A stretch of 64,000 nt of DNA, taken from the NCBI RefSeq assembly GCF_002813375.1, contig NZ_PHUJ01000003.1:4526001-4590000 (forward strand), in the 5' to 3' direction. Shown here piece after piece: positions 1 to 7,548 of the stretch. A model generated the notes under the pieces. It worked only from the letters and a program-made list of their open reading frames with translations. It ran no database searches and had not been told where the DNA came from. This DNA comes from Pseudonocardia alni. GTDB lineage: Bacteria; Actinomycetota; Actinomycetes; Mycobacteriales; Pseudonocardiaceae. A program made the translations under genes and the position numbers. Position 1 is the stretch's first letter. Every line of letters starts with the position of its first letter.

Positions 1-347
1 TTGCCGGACAACGGACACTGTGCGTGTGCGCGGTCGCGGAGTTCACCGGATGTGGTGCGACGGACGGCGTCGGTGCAGGTCGGAGCCGTGCCGTCCGATC
101 GTGCGCCGTACGGGTGACGACGGCGGCCGCGGAGGGCGGTTGTCCGCGGCCGCCCGGGGGCACGACGAGCGGCATTCGCGAAGCGACGACACGCCGCAGT
201 GATCCGGTTCCCGGCGTGTCGTGCACCATCACCACCCGAACGGGTGGAGAGTCCACACCGGACGGTGTCCCGACGCCCCGGACCTGCACCGATGGTGAGC
301 CCGCGCACGACGGGGTGCGGACGTCCCGGCACGGGTAGGTTCGGATC
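1..347. other. No supported gene at the left edge
   Basis: Two short overlapping open frames are present here, but both are arginine-rich frame shadows of GC-rich DNA with no recognisable domain. No ribosome binding site or hairpin stands out. The stretch probably holds the promoter region of cinA and perhaps the 3' flank of a gene outside the window. Confidence 0.5.
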
Positions 348-1640
348 ATGAGCGAGTCCCGTCCCACCGCGTCGGTCCTGGTCACCGGGAGCGAGCTGCT
401 CACCGGCCACGTCACCGACGCCAACGGTCCCTTCGTCGCCCGCTCTCTCGGCGAGCTCGGCTTCGCCGTCTCGCGGGTCCTGCTGGTGGGGGACCGTCCG
501 GAGGACCTGCGCTCGGCGCTGGAGTTCGTCGCCTCCGACGACCTCGTCGTCACCTCGGGCGGGCTCGGGCCGACCGCCGACGACCTGACCGCCGAGGTCG
601 TCGCCGGGTTCGCGGGCGCGGAGATGGAGGTCGACACCGCGCTGCAGGGCCGGATCCACGACCGGGTCGCCGGCTGGGCGAGCCGCGCCGGCTGGGCCGG
701 GCCCGCGCTCGACGCGGCGACGGCCAAACAGGCCAGGGTGCCGCGCGGCGCGAGCGTCCTCGAGCCGGTCGGGACCGCGCCGGGGCTGGCCGTGACGCGG
801 CCGGGCGGGCCGCTGGTCGTCGTGCTGCCGGGGCCCCCGCGCGAGCTGCAGGGCATGTGGCCCGCCGCGCTGGAGTCGGCGCCCGTGGCGGAGCTGCTGA
901 CCCGGGTGCCCCGTGCGGAGGCCACGCTCCTGCGCTTCGCCGGGCTGCCGGAGTCCGAGATCGCCGAGACGCTGCGCGTCCTGGAGGCCGAGCTCGACAT
1001 GTCCGGGGTGGAGGTGACCACCTGCCTGCGACGCTCGGAGCTGGAGGTCGACCTGCACCCGCTGCCCGGCGCCGAGCCCGTGGCCCGCGAGCTGGCCGCC
1101 CGCATCGTCGACCGCCACCGCCGCGCACTCATCAGCGACGACGGCAGCACCACCGACGAGCTGCTCGCCGCGGCGCTGGCCACGAAGGGCTGGACGGTCG
1201 CGACCGGCGAGTCCTGCACCGGCGGGCTGCTGGCCGGGCGGCTCGTCGACCGGGCCGGGTCGTCGGCCTACGTCGCCGGGGGCGTGGTCGCGTACTCGAA
1301 CGAGGCCAAGACCGCGCTGCTCGACGTCCCCGCCGCGCTCATCGAGGCGCACGGGGCCGTGTCGCCGGAGGTCGCGCGGGCACTGGCGGACGGTGCGCGG
1401 GCGCGGTTCGGGGCGGACGTCGGCGTCGGTGTCACCGGCGTCGCGGGACCCGGCGGCGGTACCGAGGCCAAGCCCGTCGGCTACGTCTGCTTCTGCGTGA
1501 CCACCGCCGACGGCCAGGTCATCGCGCGCGACCCGCAGCTGCCCGGCGGGCGCGCCGACGTCCGCGAGCGTTCGGTCGACCTGGCGATGCACCTGCTGCT
1601 GCGCGCCACCGGCGTCACCGGGCCGGGCGCGCACCGCTGA
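348..1640 (+). CDS. cinA: CinA family protein (nicotinamide-nucleotide amidase type)
   Basis: The 430-residue protein has the usual two-domain CinA layout. An N-terminal MoaB/MogA-like domain (about residues 8-170) opens with VLVTGSELLTGHVTDAN and contains TSGGLGPTADD. A C-terminal amidase domain (about 265-425) contains ATGESCTGGLLAGRL and GVTGVAGPGGG, the latter typical of NMN deamidases. In other bacteria such proteins hydrolyse NMN to nicotinate mononucleotide in pyridine nucleotide salvage; some also have ADP-ribose pyrophosphatase activity in the N-terminal domain. Length matches the family. The gene is monocistronic and faces the superoxide dismutase gene across a strong hairpin. The start is the only ATG before the conserved N-terminus; the Shine-Dalgarno (GGTAGG) is weak. 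Confidence 0.93.
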   Translation: MSESRPTASVLVTGSELLTGHVTDANGPFVARSLGELGFAVSRVLLVGDRPEDLRSALEFVASDDLVVTSGGLGPTADDLTAEVVAGFAGAEMEVDTALQGRIHDRVAGWASRAGWAGPALDAATAKQARVPRGASVLEPVGTAPGLAVTRPGGPLVVVLPGPPRELQGMWPAALESAPVAELLTRVPRAEATLLRFAGLPESEIAETLRVLEAELDMSGVEVTTCLRRSELEVDLHPLPGAEPVARELAARIVDRHRRALISDDGSTTDELLAAALATKGWTVATGESCTGGLLAGRLVDRAGSSAYVAGGVVAYSNEAKTALLDVPAALIEAHGAVSPEVARALADGARARFGADVGVGVTGVAGPGGGTEAKPVGYVCFCVTTADGQVIARDPQLPGGRADVRERSVDLAMHLLLRATGVTGPGAHR

Positions 1641-1647
1641 GGGTGCG

Positions 1648-1678
1648 ACGCCCCGCCCGGGGTTCCCGGGCGGGGCGT
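1648..1678. terminator. Bidirectional hairpin terminator between cinA and SOD
   Basis: Perfect 14-bp arms (ACGCCCCGCCCGGG at 1648-1661 and its complement at 1665-1678) enclose a 3-nt loop. It lies between the stop codons of two convergent genes and lacks a U-tract, as is common for actinobacterial terminators. Confidence 0.8.
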
Positions 1679-1697
1679 GGTCGCGGTGGGGGAAGGC

Positions 1698-2297
1698 TCA
1701 GCCCTTCGCGGCGGCGAACCGCTCGGCGGCGTCGGCCCAGTTGACGACGTTCCACCAGGCCTTGACGTAGTCGGGCTTGACGTTCTTGTACTGCAGGTAG
1801 AAGGCGTGCTCCCACATGTCGAGCAGGACGATGGGGGTCTGGCCTGCGGGGAGCTGGGACTGCTGGTCGTAGAGCTGGTGGATGAGCAGGCGGTCGCCGA
1901 GCCGGTCGTGGCCGAGGATGGCCCAGCCGGAGCCCTGGATGGTGGTGGCGGCGGCGGTGAAGTGGGCCTGGAAGCCGTCGAAGGAGCCGAAGTCGGCGTC
2001 GATGGCGGCGGCGAGGTCGCCCGTGGGCTTGTCGCCGCCGTCGGGGGAGAGGTTGTTCCAGAAGGCGGAGTGGTTGACGTGGCCGCCGAGGTTGAACGCG
2101 AGGGTCTTCTCGAGTCCGACGATGGCGCCGAAGTCGTTCTTGTCGCGGGCGTCGGCGAGCTTGTCGAGGGTGGTGTTGAGGCCCTGGACGTAGGTGTTGT
2201 GGTGCTTGGAGTGGTGCAGCTCCATGATCTCGGGCGCGATGTGCGGGGCGAGAGCGGAGTAGTCGTAGGGCAGGTCCGGAAGCGTGTACTCGGCCAT
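1698..2297 (-). CDS. sodA: Fe/Mn-type superoxide dismutase
   Basis: The 199-residue protein dismutates superoxide to peroxide and oxygen in the cytoplasm. It begins MAEYTLPDLPYDYSALAPHI and carries the metal ligands of the Fe/Mn family: His in ELHHSKHH, His in GGHVNHSAFW, and Asp/His in LLDMWEHAFYLQY. It closely resembles mycobacterial SodA. The sequence alone does not settle whether iron or manganese is used. The ATG at 2297 is preceded by GAGGAGAGG at good spacing; an upstream in-frame ATG at 2336 has no such site. Two candidate Nur boxes lie upstream, one overlapping a likely -10, so repression by nickel is expected as for Streptomyces sodF. A nickel SOD gene lies 2 kb away. Confidence 0.96.
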   Translation of the reverse strand: MAEYTLPDLPYDYSALAPHIAPEIMELHHSKHHNTYVQGLNTTLDKLADARDKNDFGAIVGLEKTLAFNLGGHVNHSAFWNNLSPDGGDKPTGDLAAAIDADFGSFDGFQAHFTAAATTIQGSGWAILGHDRLGDRLLIHQLYDQQSQLPAGQTPIVLLDMWEHAFYLQYKNVKPDYVKAWWNVVNWADAAERFAAAKG

Positions 2298-2346
2298 GGG
2301 GCCTCTCCTCGTCGGGGATGCGCGGCGGGATGCCACGCGCGGTCAT

Positions 2347-2363
2347 TTGCCACTATGTAGCAA
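2347..2363 (-). promoter_or_regulatory. Candidate Nur box overlapping the SOD promoter
   Basis: The site has the form TTGC-N9-GCAA (left arm 2347-2350, right arm 2360-2363), which is the outer part of the Streptomyces Nur consensus tTGCaa-N5-ttGCAA. On the minus strand it contains TACATAGT, a plausible -10 element 50-66 bp upstream of the SOD start. Nickel-bound Nur would then block transcription. This is inferred from consensus only. Confidence 0.55.
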
Positions 2364-2425
2364 CTGCCGCCTACCCGCGACGGGCGACGCGCACGCATGG
2401 ACGCAGCGATTCGCCACATGTACTC

Positions 2426-2446
2426 TTCTGCAAGTCACTTGCAGAA
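2426..2446. promoter_or_regulatory. Perfect 21-bp palindrome, second candidate Nur box
   Basis: Ten-base arms TTCTGCAAGT (2426-2435) and ACTTGCAGAA (2437-2446) flank a single C. The core TGCAA-N5-TTGCA fits the Nur consensus better than the proximal site. The palindrome is strikingly AT-rich for this genome, which argues for selection. It sits about 130 bp upstream of the SOD start and downstream of the DUF1697 gene on the same strand. Confidence 0.65.
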
Positions 2447-2552
2447 ATGCGGGCGACACGGTGGGGATCGTTCTGGCAGCTCGAGTCCGCCGTCGACGGC
2501 GCCGTGCGTCACGTCCGACCGGACGCGGCCGCGGTGCCGTCGCGTGTCCGGC

Positions 2553-3107
2553 TCAGCCCAGGAGCTCGGCCAGCTTCACCACGGTCGCCCGGTTCCGCAT
2601 CGTCCCGCCCTGGTCGCCGGCCCTCGTCCGGGCGGCCAGCCGGGTGGCGAGCTCGCTGCGTCCCAGTCCGTCGGGCAGGTGCAGCCAGACCACCCGCCCG
2701 CGGGCGACGGCGTCGCCCCGTCCGCCCTTCGCCCGCTCGGCCGCCAGCGCGGCCACGATCCGCTCGCGGTCGTCGTCGGACACCGGGCCGGCCCGGAACA
2801 GGGCGTGCAGCTGCTTCGGGGCGGTGACCTCCGGGTACGGGTTCGCGGCCACCGCGGCGAGGTAGTCGTCGCGGCCGAACACGACCACCGGGCGCTCGAC
2901 CCCGAACTCCTCGACCAGCGCCGCGGCGACCGTCGCGGCGACCTCGTCGTCGCCCGCGGGGCTGGTCAGGGCGACGTTGCCGGACTGGATGTGGGTGACG
3001 ACGTCGGCGCAGCCGCGCCCGCCGAGTGCCCGACGCAGGTCGGCCATCGGGACCGTGCCGTGGCCGCCGACGTTGATCCCGCGCAACAGCGCGACGTGGG
3101 TACGCAC
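2553..3107 (-). CDS. DUF1697 family protein
   Basis: The 184-residue protein starts VRTHVALLRGINVGGHGTVP, the hallmark N-terminus of the DUF1697 family, and continues with IQSGNVALTS and FGRDDYLAAVAANPYP, both conserved in that family. Biochemical function is unknown. I chose GTG at 3107 because the conserved sequence starts exactly there; the open frame extends upstream without family similarity. It is co-oriented with the downstream superoxide dismutase gene, but the 255-bp gap with its own operators argues against co-transcription. Confidence 0.85.
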   Translation of the reverse strand: MRTHVALLRGINVGGHGTVPMADLRRALGGRGCADVVTHIQSGNVALTSPAGDDEVAATVAAALVEEFGVERPVVVFGRDDYLAAVAANPYPEVTAPKQLHALFRAGPVSDDDRERIVAALAAERAKGGRGDAVARGRVVWLHLPDGLGRSELATRLAARTRAGDQGGTMRNRATVVKLAELLG

Positions 3108-3276
3108 GCCGGGAATGGTGCCGTGTCCACGCAGCGGCCGGGAGGGTGAAGGGCGAGGCGGCCTCGCGGATGCGGTCGCCGGTGAGGCCCACCGGCTCGC
3201 GCAGCACCCGGCTGCTCGGCGGATGGTGGCCGACCGCACCGCGCAGGTCGACGACGAGCCGGTCCGACCCCGCGGG

Positions 3277-3753
3277 TCACGACGGGCGGTCGGCGAGCAC
3301 TGCACGGTAGTGCGCGATGAGGGCCTCGTCGGGGCCCGTCGTGGTGACGAGGTCGCTCCCGCCGAGGTGTGCGGCGAGTGTCTCGAAGCAGCGGTCCCAC
3401 CCGGCGGCGGTGTTCGCCGACCAGCGGGGGTCGAGCACGGTGTTGCTGAGACGCAGCACGCAGCCGTCGCCGTCGGGTTCGAGGGTCCAGCGCAGCTTCT
3501 CGTCGGCCCAGGTGAACCCGAACGCCGTCGGTGGCTCGAGCTCGGTGATCTCGGCGTGGTCCTGCTCGCCGCCCTCGAAGGTCAGCGTGATCGTTCCCCC
3601 GACGCGCATCTCCGCCTGCACCTCGCAGGGGAACCAGCGGCTCATCTGGGCGGGTTCGGTCAGCGCGGCCCAGACCTTCTCGATCGGATGCGGGTAGCGG
3701 CGCGCGAAGCGCAGGACCGGGCCGTCGGGATCGACGGTGACCTGGATGCTCAT
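3277..3753 (-). CDS. SRPBCC/AHSA1 family protein
   Basis: This is a 158-residue START-like (Bet v 1 fold) protein with the family motifs YPHPIEKVWAALTEP near the N-terminus, GGTITLTFEGG in the middle and GWDRCFETLAAHL near the end. AHSA1-type proteins bind hydrophobic ligands; the ligand here cannot be read from sequence. The ATG overlaps the stop codon of the upstream ArsR gene by 4 nt (ATGA), so the two are translationally coupled. ArsR-SRPBCC pairs are common in actinobacteria, and the SRPBCC protein may bind the compound to which the regulator responds. Confidence 0.9.
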   Translation of the reverse strand: MSIQVTVDPDGPVLRFARRYPHPIEKVWAALTEPAQMSRWFPCEVQAEMRVGGTITLTFEGGEQDHAEITELEPPTAFGFTWADEKLRWTLEPDGDGCVLRLSNTVLDPRWSANTAAGWDRCFETLAAHLGGSDLVTTTGPDEALIAHYRAVLADRPS

Positions 3754-4082
3754 GACGGATCCTCTCCGTGGGGGCTGTCGAGGGAGTCGAGGTGTGCGCC
3801 CAGGGCGTCGAGTCGTTCCTCCCAGAAGGCGCGATGCGGCGCGAGCCAGGTCTCGATCTCGGCCAGCGCGTCCGCCCGGAGGACGTAGCGTCGGCGCTGG
3901 GACTCGACGACGACGTCGACCATGCCCATGTGACGCAGCACGCGCAGGTGTTTCGACACCGCGGTCTGGTTCAGCTCGAGCGCGGTCACGAGCTCGCCGA
4001 CGACGCAGCCCTGCGGCGTCCGCAGCCGGTCCAGGATGGCTCGTCTCGTCGGGTCCGCCAGGACGTCGAAGGAGTCACGCAC
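3750..4082 (-). CDS. ArsR family winged-helix regulator
   Basis: This 110-residue regulator begins VRDSFDVLADPTRRAILDRL. The winged helix carries LNQTAVSKHLRVLRHMGMVD and ends with RRRYVLRADALAEIETWL, typical of the ArsR subgroup paired with SRPBCC proteins rather than of metal sensors; no CxC metal site is present. GTG at 4082 is the first acceptable start. A candidate promoter places the transcription start at or next to this GTG, so the mRNA may be leaderless. It is the first gene of the pair and is likely autoregulated through the perfect inverted repeat just upstream. Confidence 0.9.
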   Translation of the reverse strand: MRDSFDVLADPTRRAILDRLRTPQGCVVGELVTALELNQTAVSKHLRVLRHMGMVDVVVESQRRRYVLRADALAEIETWLAPHRAFWEERLDALGAHLDSLDSPHGEDPS

Positions 4083-4088
4083 CCGCTG

Positions 4089-4127
4089 AACATGCCACGA
4101 CAGGTATATGCCGGTCAAGGCATATAC
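4089..4127 (-). promoter_or_regulatory. ArsR promoter with 9-bp inverted-repeat operator
   Basis: GTATATGCC (4104-4112) and its exact complement GGCATATAC (4119-4127) flank six bases. On the minus strand the spacer reads TTGACC, a good -35, and CATGTT lies 18 bp further on as a weak -10. That predicts a transcription start near 4082, the GTG itself. An ArsR dimer on this site would cover the -35. The AT-rich arms are unusual in this genome. Confidence 0.65.
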
Positions 4128-4148
4128 GTGCCACGACCCGGAAACGAC

Positions 4149-4193
4149 GACGGCGCTGACCACGGGGAAAGATCCCCGCTGGTCAGCGCCGTC
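4149..4193 (-). terminator. Hairpin terminator downstream of sodN
   Basis: A 14-bp arm (GACGGCGCTGACCA) plus an inner GGGGA/TCCCC pairing, separated by a small asymmetric bulge, forms a long stem that starts 13 nt after the sodN stop codon. Confidence 0.75.
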
Positions 4194-4206
4194 TCGGGGC
4201 CTGTGA

Positions 4207-4614
4207 TCAGGCAGCCTGCTTGGTCTCCCAGAAGATCTTGTCGATCTGGGCGATGTAGTCGAGCAGCTCCTGGCCGGTGGCCGGGTCGTTCGAGCCCTTG
4301 GTGCCCGACGCGCCGGCGGCCTTGGTGGCCTTGTTGAACAGCTCGTGCAGCTCCGGGTACTTCTCGAAGTGCGGCGGCTTGAAGTAGTCGGTCCAGAGCA
4401 CCCACAGGTGGTGCTTGACCAGGTCGGAGCGCTGCTCCTTGATCTCGATGGCGCGGGCCCGGAAGTCCACGTCCTCGTTACCCTGGTACTTCTCCTGGAT
4501 CGCCTTGACCGACTCGGCCTCGATCCGGGCCTGGGCCGGGTCGTACACGCCGCAGGGGAGGTCGCAGTGCGCGGTGGCCTCCAGTCGCGGACGGAGAATG
4601 CGGGACAGCCGCAT
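4207..4614 (-). CDS. sodN: Nickel superoxide dismutase precursor
   Basis: The 135-residue precursor contains the nickel hook HCDLPCGVYDP starting at residue 16. In this family the propeptide (here the first 15 residues, MRLSRILRPRLEATA) is removed so that His1, Cys2 and Cys6 of the mature protein bind nickel. The rest is the four-helix body, ending near IDKIFWETKQAA, and length matches Streptomyces SodN. The enzyme removes superoxide in the cytoplasm as a homohexamer. The gene is divergent from sodX, its maturation protease, across 111 bp. In streptomycetes nickel turns sodN on while Nur shuts off the iron enzyme; the Nur boxes upstream of the SOD gene at 1698-2297 suggest the same logic here. 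Confidence 0.97.
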   Translation of the reverse strand: MRLSRILRPRLEATAHCDLPCGVYDPAQARIEAESVKAIQEKYQGNEDVDFRARAIEIKEQRSDLVKHHLWVLWTDYFKPPHFEKYPELHELFNKATKAAGASGTKGSNDPATGQELLDYIAQIDKIFWETKQAA

Positions 4615-4725
4615 GAGTGTCCTCCCTGGTGGGGTGATCGTTCTGGCACCGGCGACCCTACCCTCGCGGCGGTGGTCGGGCAGGACGACCACGTCACGAG
4701 AGATCCACTCTGGAGGGAGTCCGTG

Positions 4726-5034
4726 ATGCGTCTGCGGAGGGTGACGGTGCGGGGGCCGTCGATGTCCCCGGCCCTGTCCGACGGCGACGTCGTGCTGGTC
4801 CGGTTCGGTGCGCCCGTCCGGCCCGGCGACGCCGTCCTCGTGACCTGGGCGTCCCGCCCCGGACAGCTGTCGGTGAAGCGGGCCGTGCACCCCGACGCCG
4901 ACGGCTGGCACGTCCGCGGCGACAACCCGTTCGGCTCCACGGACTCGGCCACCCTGGGCCCCGCCTCCGTCCACGCCGTCGCCCGCCACCGCCTCTGGCC
5001 CCGGCCCGGCCGGGTCCCCGGACCCCGCCACTGA
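4726..5034 (+). CDS. sodX: Nickel-type SOD maturation protease SodX (S26-like)
   Basis: The 102-residue protein is a small signal-peptidase-like enzyme. GPSMSPALSDGD holds the catalytic serine (SM.P motif), SVKRAV the general-base lysine, and GDNPFGSTDS is the conserved box D/E. It lacks a clear membrane segment, consistent with cytoplasmic processing of the SodN propeptide. ATG at 4726 follows GGAGGGAG with a 6-nt gap. Position next to sodN, in divergent orientation, matches the arrangement in many actinobacteria. Confidence 0.9.
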   Translation: MRLRRVTVRGPSMSPALSDGDVVLVRFGAPVRPGDAVLVTWASRPGQLSVKRAVHPDADGWHVRGDNPFGSTDSATLGPASVHAVARHRLWPRPGRVPGPRH

Positions 5035-5130
5035 GCCCCGCACGGGACCCGGCGTCCCCCACCGCTCCGGGCCCCGTGCGGGACGCCCGAACCGGTGCGG
5101 GAGCCGTGTGCTGACGTAGCGTCACCGTCC

Positions 5131-6360
5131 GTGGGTTCCGGTGAGGGTGTGCAGGTCGGGGACGGGCTGGCCGTCGGGCCGGATCTCGTCGGCGCCGCGG
5201 AGGTCGCGACGGGCCAGGCGCTGGCCGCGCTCGGCGTCGTCCCCGACCTCGTGGTGTTCTTCGTCTGCCCCGGTGTGGGAGCTGCCGCGCCGGTCGAGGA
5301 GGTCGAGGCCGCGGGGCTGCGGGTGATGGAGCTCGCCGCGCCCGGCGCGACGATCGGGACCACCGCGCACGGCGTGATGGCCGACGGCCGCGGCGTCGAG
5401 GGCGAGCCCGCCGTCGCCGTCTGGGCGGCATCGCTGCCCGGCACCCGGGTCCGGGCGATCTTCCCGGTCGCCGAGCGCCGGCCCGGCGCCGGACCGGACG
5501 GCCGCGACGCGATCGGCGTGCGCGGCCTGGTCCCGCCCGCCGAGGACGACCGCGTCGCCGTCCTGCTCGCCGACCCGTTCGCGTTCCCGGTCAGCGGGGT
5601 GCTGGACCGGCTCGCGTCGACGAACCCGGGCTTCCCGGTGATCGGCGGCCTGGCGAGCGGCCCCGGCGGCCCCGGGGCCAACCGGCTGTTCGCCGGCGGC
5701 ACCGTGCACCACGGTGGCGCGGTCGGTGTGCTGCTCGGCGGCGCGTCCGGCGCGCGGGTCGTCGTCAGTCAGGGATGCCGCCCGATCGGGCCGCCGATGG
5801 TCGTCACCCGCGCCGAGCAGAACCGGATCGCCGAGCTCGCCGGGCGGCCCGCGGCGGAGCGGCTGCGCGAGATCGTCACCGCGCTGCCGCCCGAGGAGCA
5901 GCAACAGGCGCTGACCGGGCTGCACCTGGGCGTCGCAGTCGACGAGTACGCCGAGTCCCACGACCGTGGGGACTTCCTGGTCCGCGCGGTGCTGGCCGTC
6001 GACGTCGGCGACGGCGCCGTCATCGCGGGCGACGTCGTCGAGATCGGCACCACCGTGCGCTTCCAGGTCCGCGACGCCGCGGGCGCCGCCCAGGACCTGC
6101 ACGAGCTGCTCGCCCCGGTGCGCCGCGCCGCGCCGGCCGCGGGCGCGCTGCTGTTCTCCTGCAACGGTCGCGGCGCCGGCATGTTCGGCGACGCCGACCA
6201 CGACGTGCACGCCGTGCGCGTCGGCCTCGACCCGCACGCGGGCGGGTCCGGCGACGCGCCCGGCCCCCGGGTGGCCGGCTTCTTCGCCGCCGGGGAGATC
6301 GGACCGGTCGGGCCGGGCAACCACCTGCACGCGTTCACCGCGTCCGTGCTGGTGGTCTGA
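5131..6360 (+). CDS. FIST N- and C-domain sensor-type protein
   Basis: This protein of about 409 residues carries a FIST N domain (roughly residues 10-200; GDGLAVGPDLVGAA, LVVFFVCPG) and a FIST C domain (roughly 215-390; LLFSCNGRGAGMFGDADHDV, GFFAAGEIGPVG). The C-terminal motif matches stand-alone bacterial FIST proteins. FIST domains are thought to bind small ligands such as amino acids and are often linked to signalling, but no kinase or cyclase is adjacent here. GTG at 5131 or 5095 could be the start; neither has a strong Shine-Dalgarno, so the N-terminus is uncertain. Confidence 0.88.
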   Translation: MGSGEGVQVGDGLAVGPDLVGAAEVATGQALAALGVVPDLVVFFVCPGVGAAAPVEEVEAAGLRVMELAAPGATIGTTAHGVMADGRGVEGEPAVAVWAASLPGTRVRAIFPVAERRPGAGPDGRDAIGVRGLVPPAEDDRVAVLLADPFAFPVSGVLDRLASTNPGFPVIGGLASGPGGPGANRLFAGGTVHHGGAVGVLLGGASGARVVVSQGCRPIGPPMVVTRAEQNRIAELAGRPAAERLREIVTALPPEEQQQALTGLHLGVAVDEYAESHDRGDFLVRAVLAVDVGDGAVIAGDVVEIGTTVRFQVRDAAGAAQDLHELLAPVRRAAPAAGALLFSCNGRGAGMFGDADHDVHAVRVGLDPHAGGSGDAPGPRVAGFFAAGEIGPVGPGNHLHAFTASVLVV

Positions 6361-6364
6361 GACC

Positions 6365-7492
6365 TCAGCGCAGGGTGCGGAAGAACCCCCGCACCTCGTC
6401 GACGAAGGACTCGGGCTGCTCCAGCGACGGGAAGTGCCCGCCGACGTCGGGACGCGAGAACCAGCGCAGGTCGGTGTAGCGGCGCTCCAGCCAGGACCGG
6501 GGGAGCTTCACCATCTCGTGCGGGAACTGGGCGACGCCGGTCGGGACCTCGACGTCGTCGAGGCGGCGGCGGGCGAAGCTCTCCCAGTAGATCCGCGCCG
6601 ACGACGCGCCGGCCGAGCCCAGCCAGTACTGCATGACGTTGTCCAGCAGCCGGTCCCGGCTGATCACGTTCTCCGGGTGGCCCGCGCAGTCGGTCCAGTC
6701 CCAGAACTTCTCCACGATCCACGTGCACTGCGCGGCGGGGGAGTCGGCGAGCCCGTAGCCGATGGTCTGCGGACGGGTGGACTGCTCGGCGGAGTAGCCG
6801 GAGCCGTAGCGGGAGAACTCCTTGGAGAAGCGGATGTCGGCCTTCTCCTGCGCGGTGAGCCCGGCGGCGTCGTCGGGCTTGGGCGCCAGCGCCATCGTCA
6901 GGTGGATGCCGTACAGCATCTCCGGGGCCGCGGTCCCCAGCGCCGAGGTGATCATCGAGCCCCAGTCGCCGCCCTGCGCGGCGAAGCGCTCGTACCCGAG
7001 CCGGTCCATCAGCTGTGCCCAGGCGACGGCGATCCGCTCGACCCCCCACCCGGTCGTCGTGGGCTTGCCGGAGAACCCGAACCCGGGCAGCGTCGGCACG
7101 ACGACGTGGAAGGCGTCGGCGGGGTCCTCGGGGTCGGTCAGCGCGGGCAGCACGCCGAGGAACTCGACCAGCGAGCCCGGCCAGCCGTGGGTGAGCAGCA
7201 GCGGCATCGCGTCCGGGTGCTTCGAGCGGGCGTGCAGCACGTGGATCTCGACCGAGTCGTCCCCGCCGCCGTCGAGACCGGTGCGGAACTGCGGCCACGC
7301 GTTGATCTCGGCCTCGACGCGGCGCCAGTCGTAGCGGGTGCGCCAGTACTCGCACAGCTCGCGGGCGTAGTCCAGCGGGACGCCCTGGGACCAGCCGTCG
7401 ACGGTCGCCGGGTCCGGCCAGCGGGTGCGGGTGAGCCGCTCACGCAGGTCGTCCAGCTCGGCGTCGGGGATCTCGATCCGGAAATCGCGCAC
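6365..7492 (-). CDS. Epoxide hydrolase (EHN domain, alpha/beta hydrolase)
   Basis: The 375-residue protein has an N-terminal EHN domain (about 1-105) followed by an alpha/beta hydrolase core. HGWPGS near residue 102 forms the oxyanion region, GGDWGS supplies the nucleophile Asp176, and PDVGGHFPSLEQP near the end supplies the catalytic His. It should open epoxides to vicinal diols; the substrate is unknown. A paralogue lies at 18370-19479. GTG at 7492 was chosen because the EHN domain begins there (VRDFRIEIPDAELDDL); upstream sequence in the frame is unrelated. It stops 4 nt from the FIST gene, to which it is convergent. Confidence 0.9.
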   Translation of the reverse strand: MRDFRIEIPDAELDDLRERLTRTRWPDPATVDGWSQGVPLDYARELCEYWRTRYDWRRVEAEINAWPQFRTGLDGGGDDSVEIHVLHARSKHPDAMPLLLTHGWPGSLVEFLGVLPALTDPEDPADAFHVVVPTLPGFGFSGKPTTTGWGVERIAVAWAQLMDRLGYERFAAQGGDWGSMITSALGTAAPEMLYGIHLTMALAPKPDDAAGLTAQEKADIRFSKEFSRYGSGYSAEQSTRPQTIGYGLADSPAAQCTWIVEKFWDWTDCAGHPENVISRDRLLDNVMQYWLGSAGASSARIYWESFARRRLDDVEVPTGVAQFPHEMVKLPRSWLERRYTDLRWFSRPDVGGHFPSLEQPESFVDEVRGFFRTLR

Positions 7493-7548
7493 GTCGTCAC
7501 GGTGGCACGGAACGCCACGACGGGCGTACCGGCCACGGCACGGAACGA

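Noticed and set aside
1641..4640. Possible sRNA from the SOD 3' UTR pairing with the sodN ribosome binding site, as described for Streptomyces
   Set aside because: I compared the SOD 3' end (minus strand of 1641-1697) with the sodN leader (4610-4640) and found only short C/G-rich matches, no continuous complement to the ribosome binding site.
5122..6330. A 402-codon minus-strand frame opposite the FIST gene
   Set aside because: It lacks any motif and the plus-strand frame has clear FIST motifs; this is a compositional shadow.
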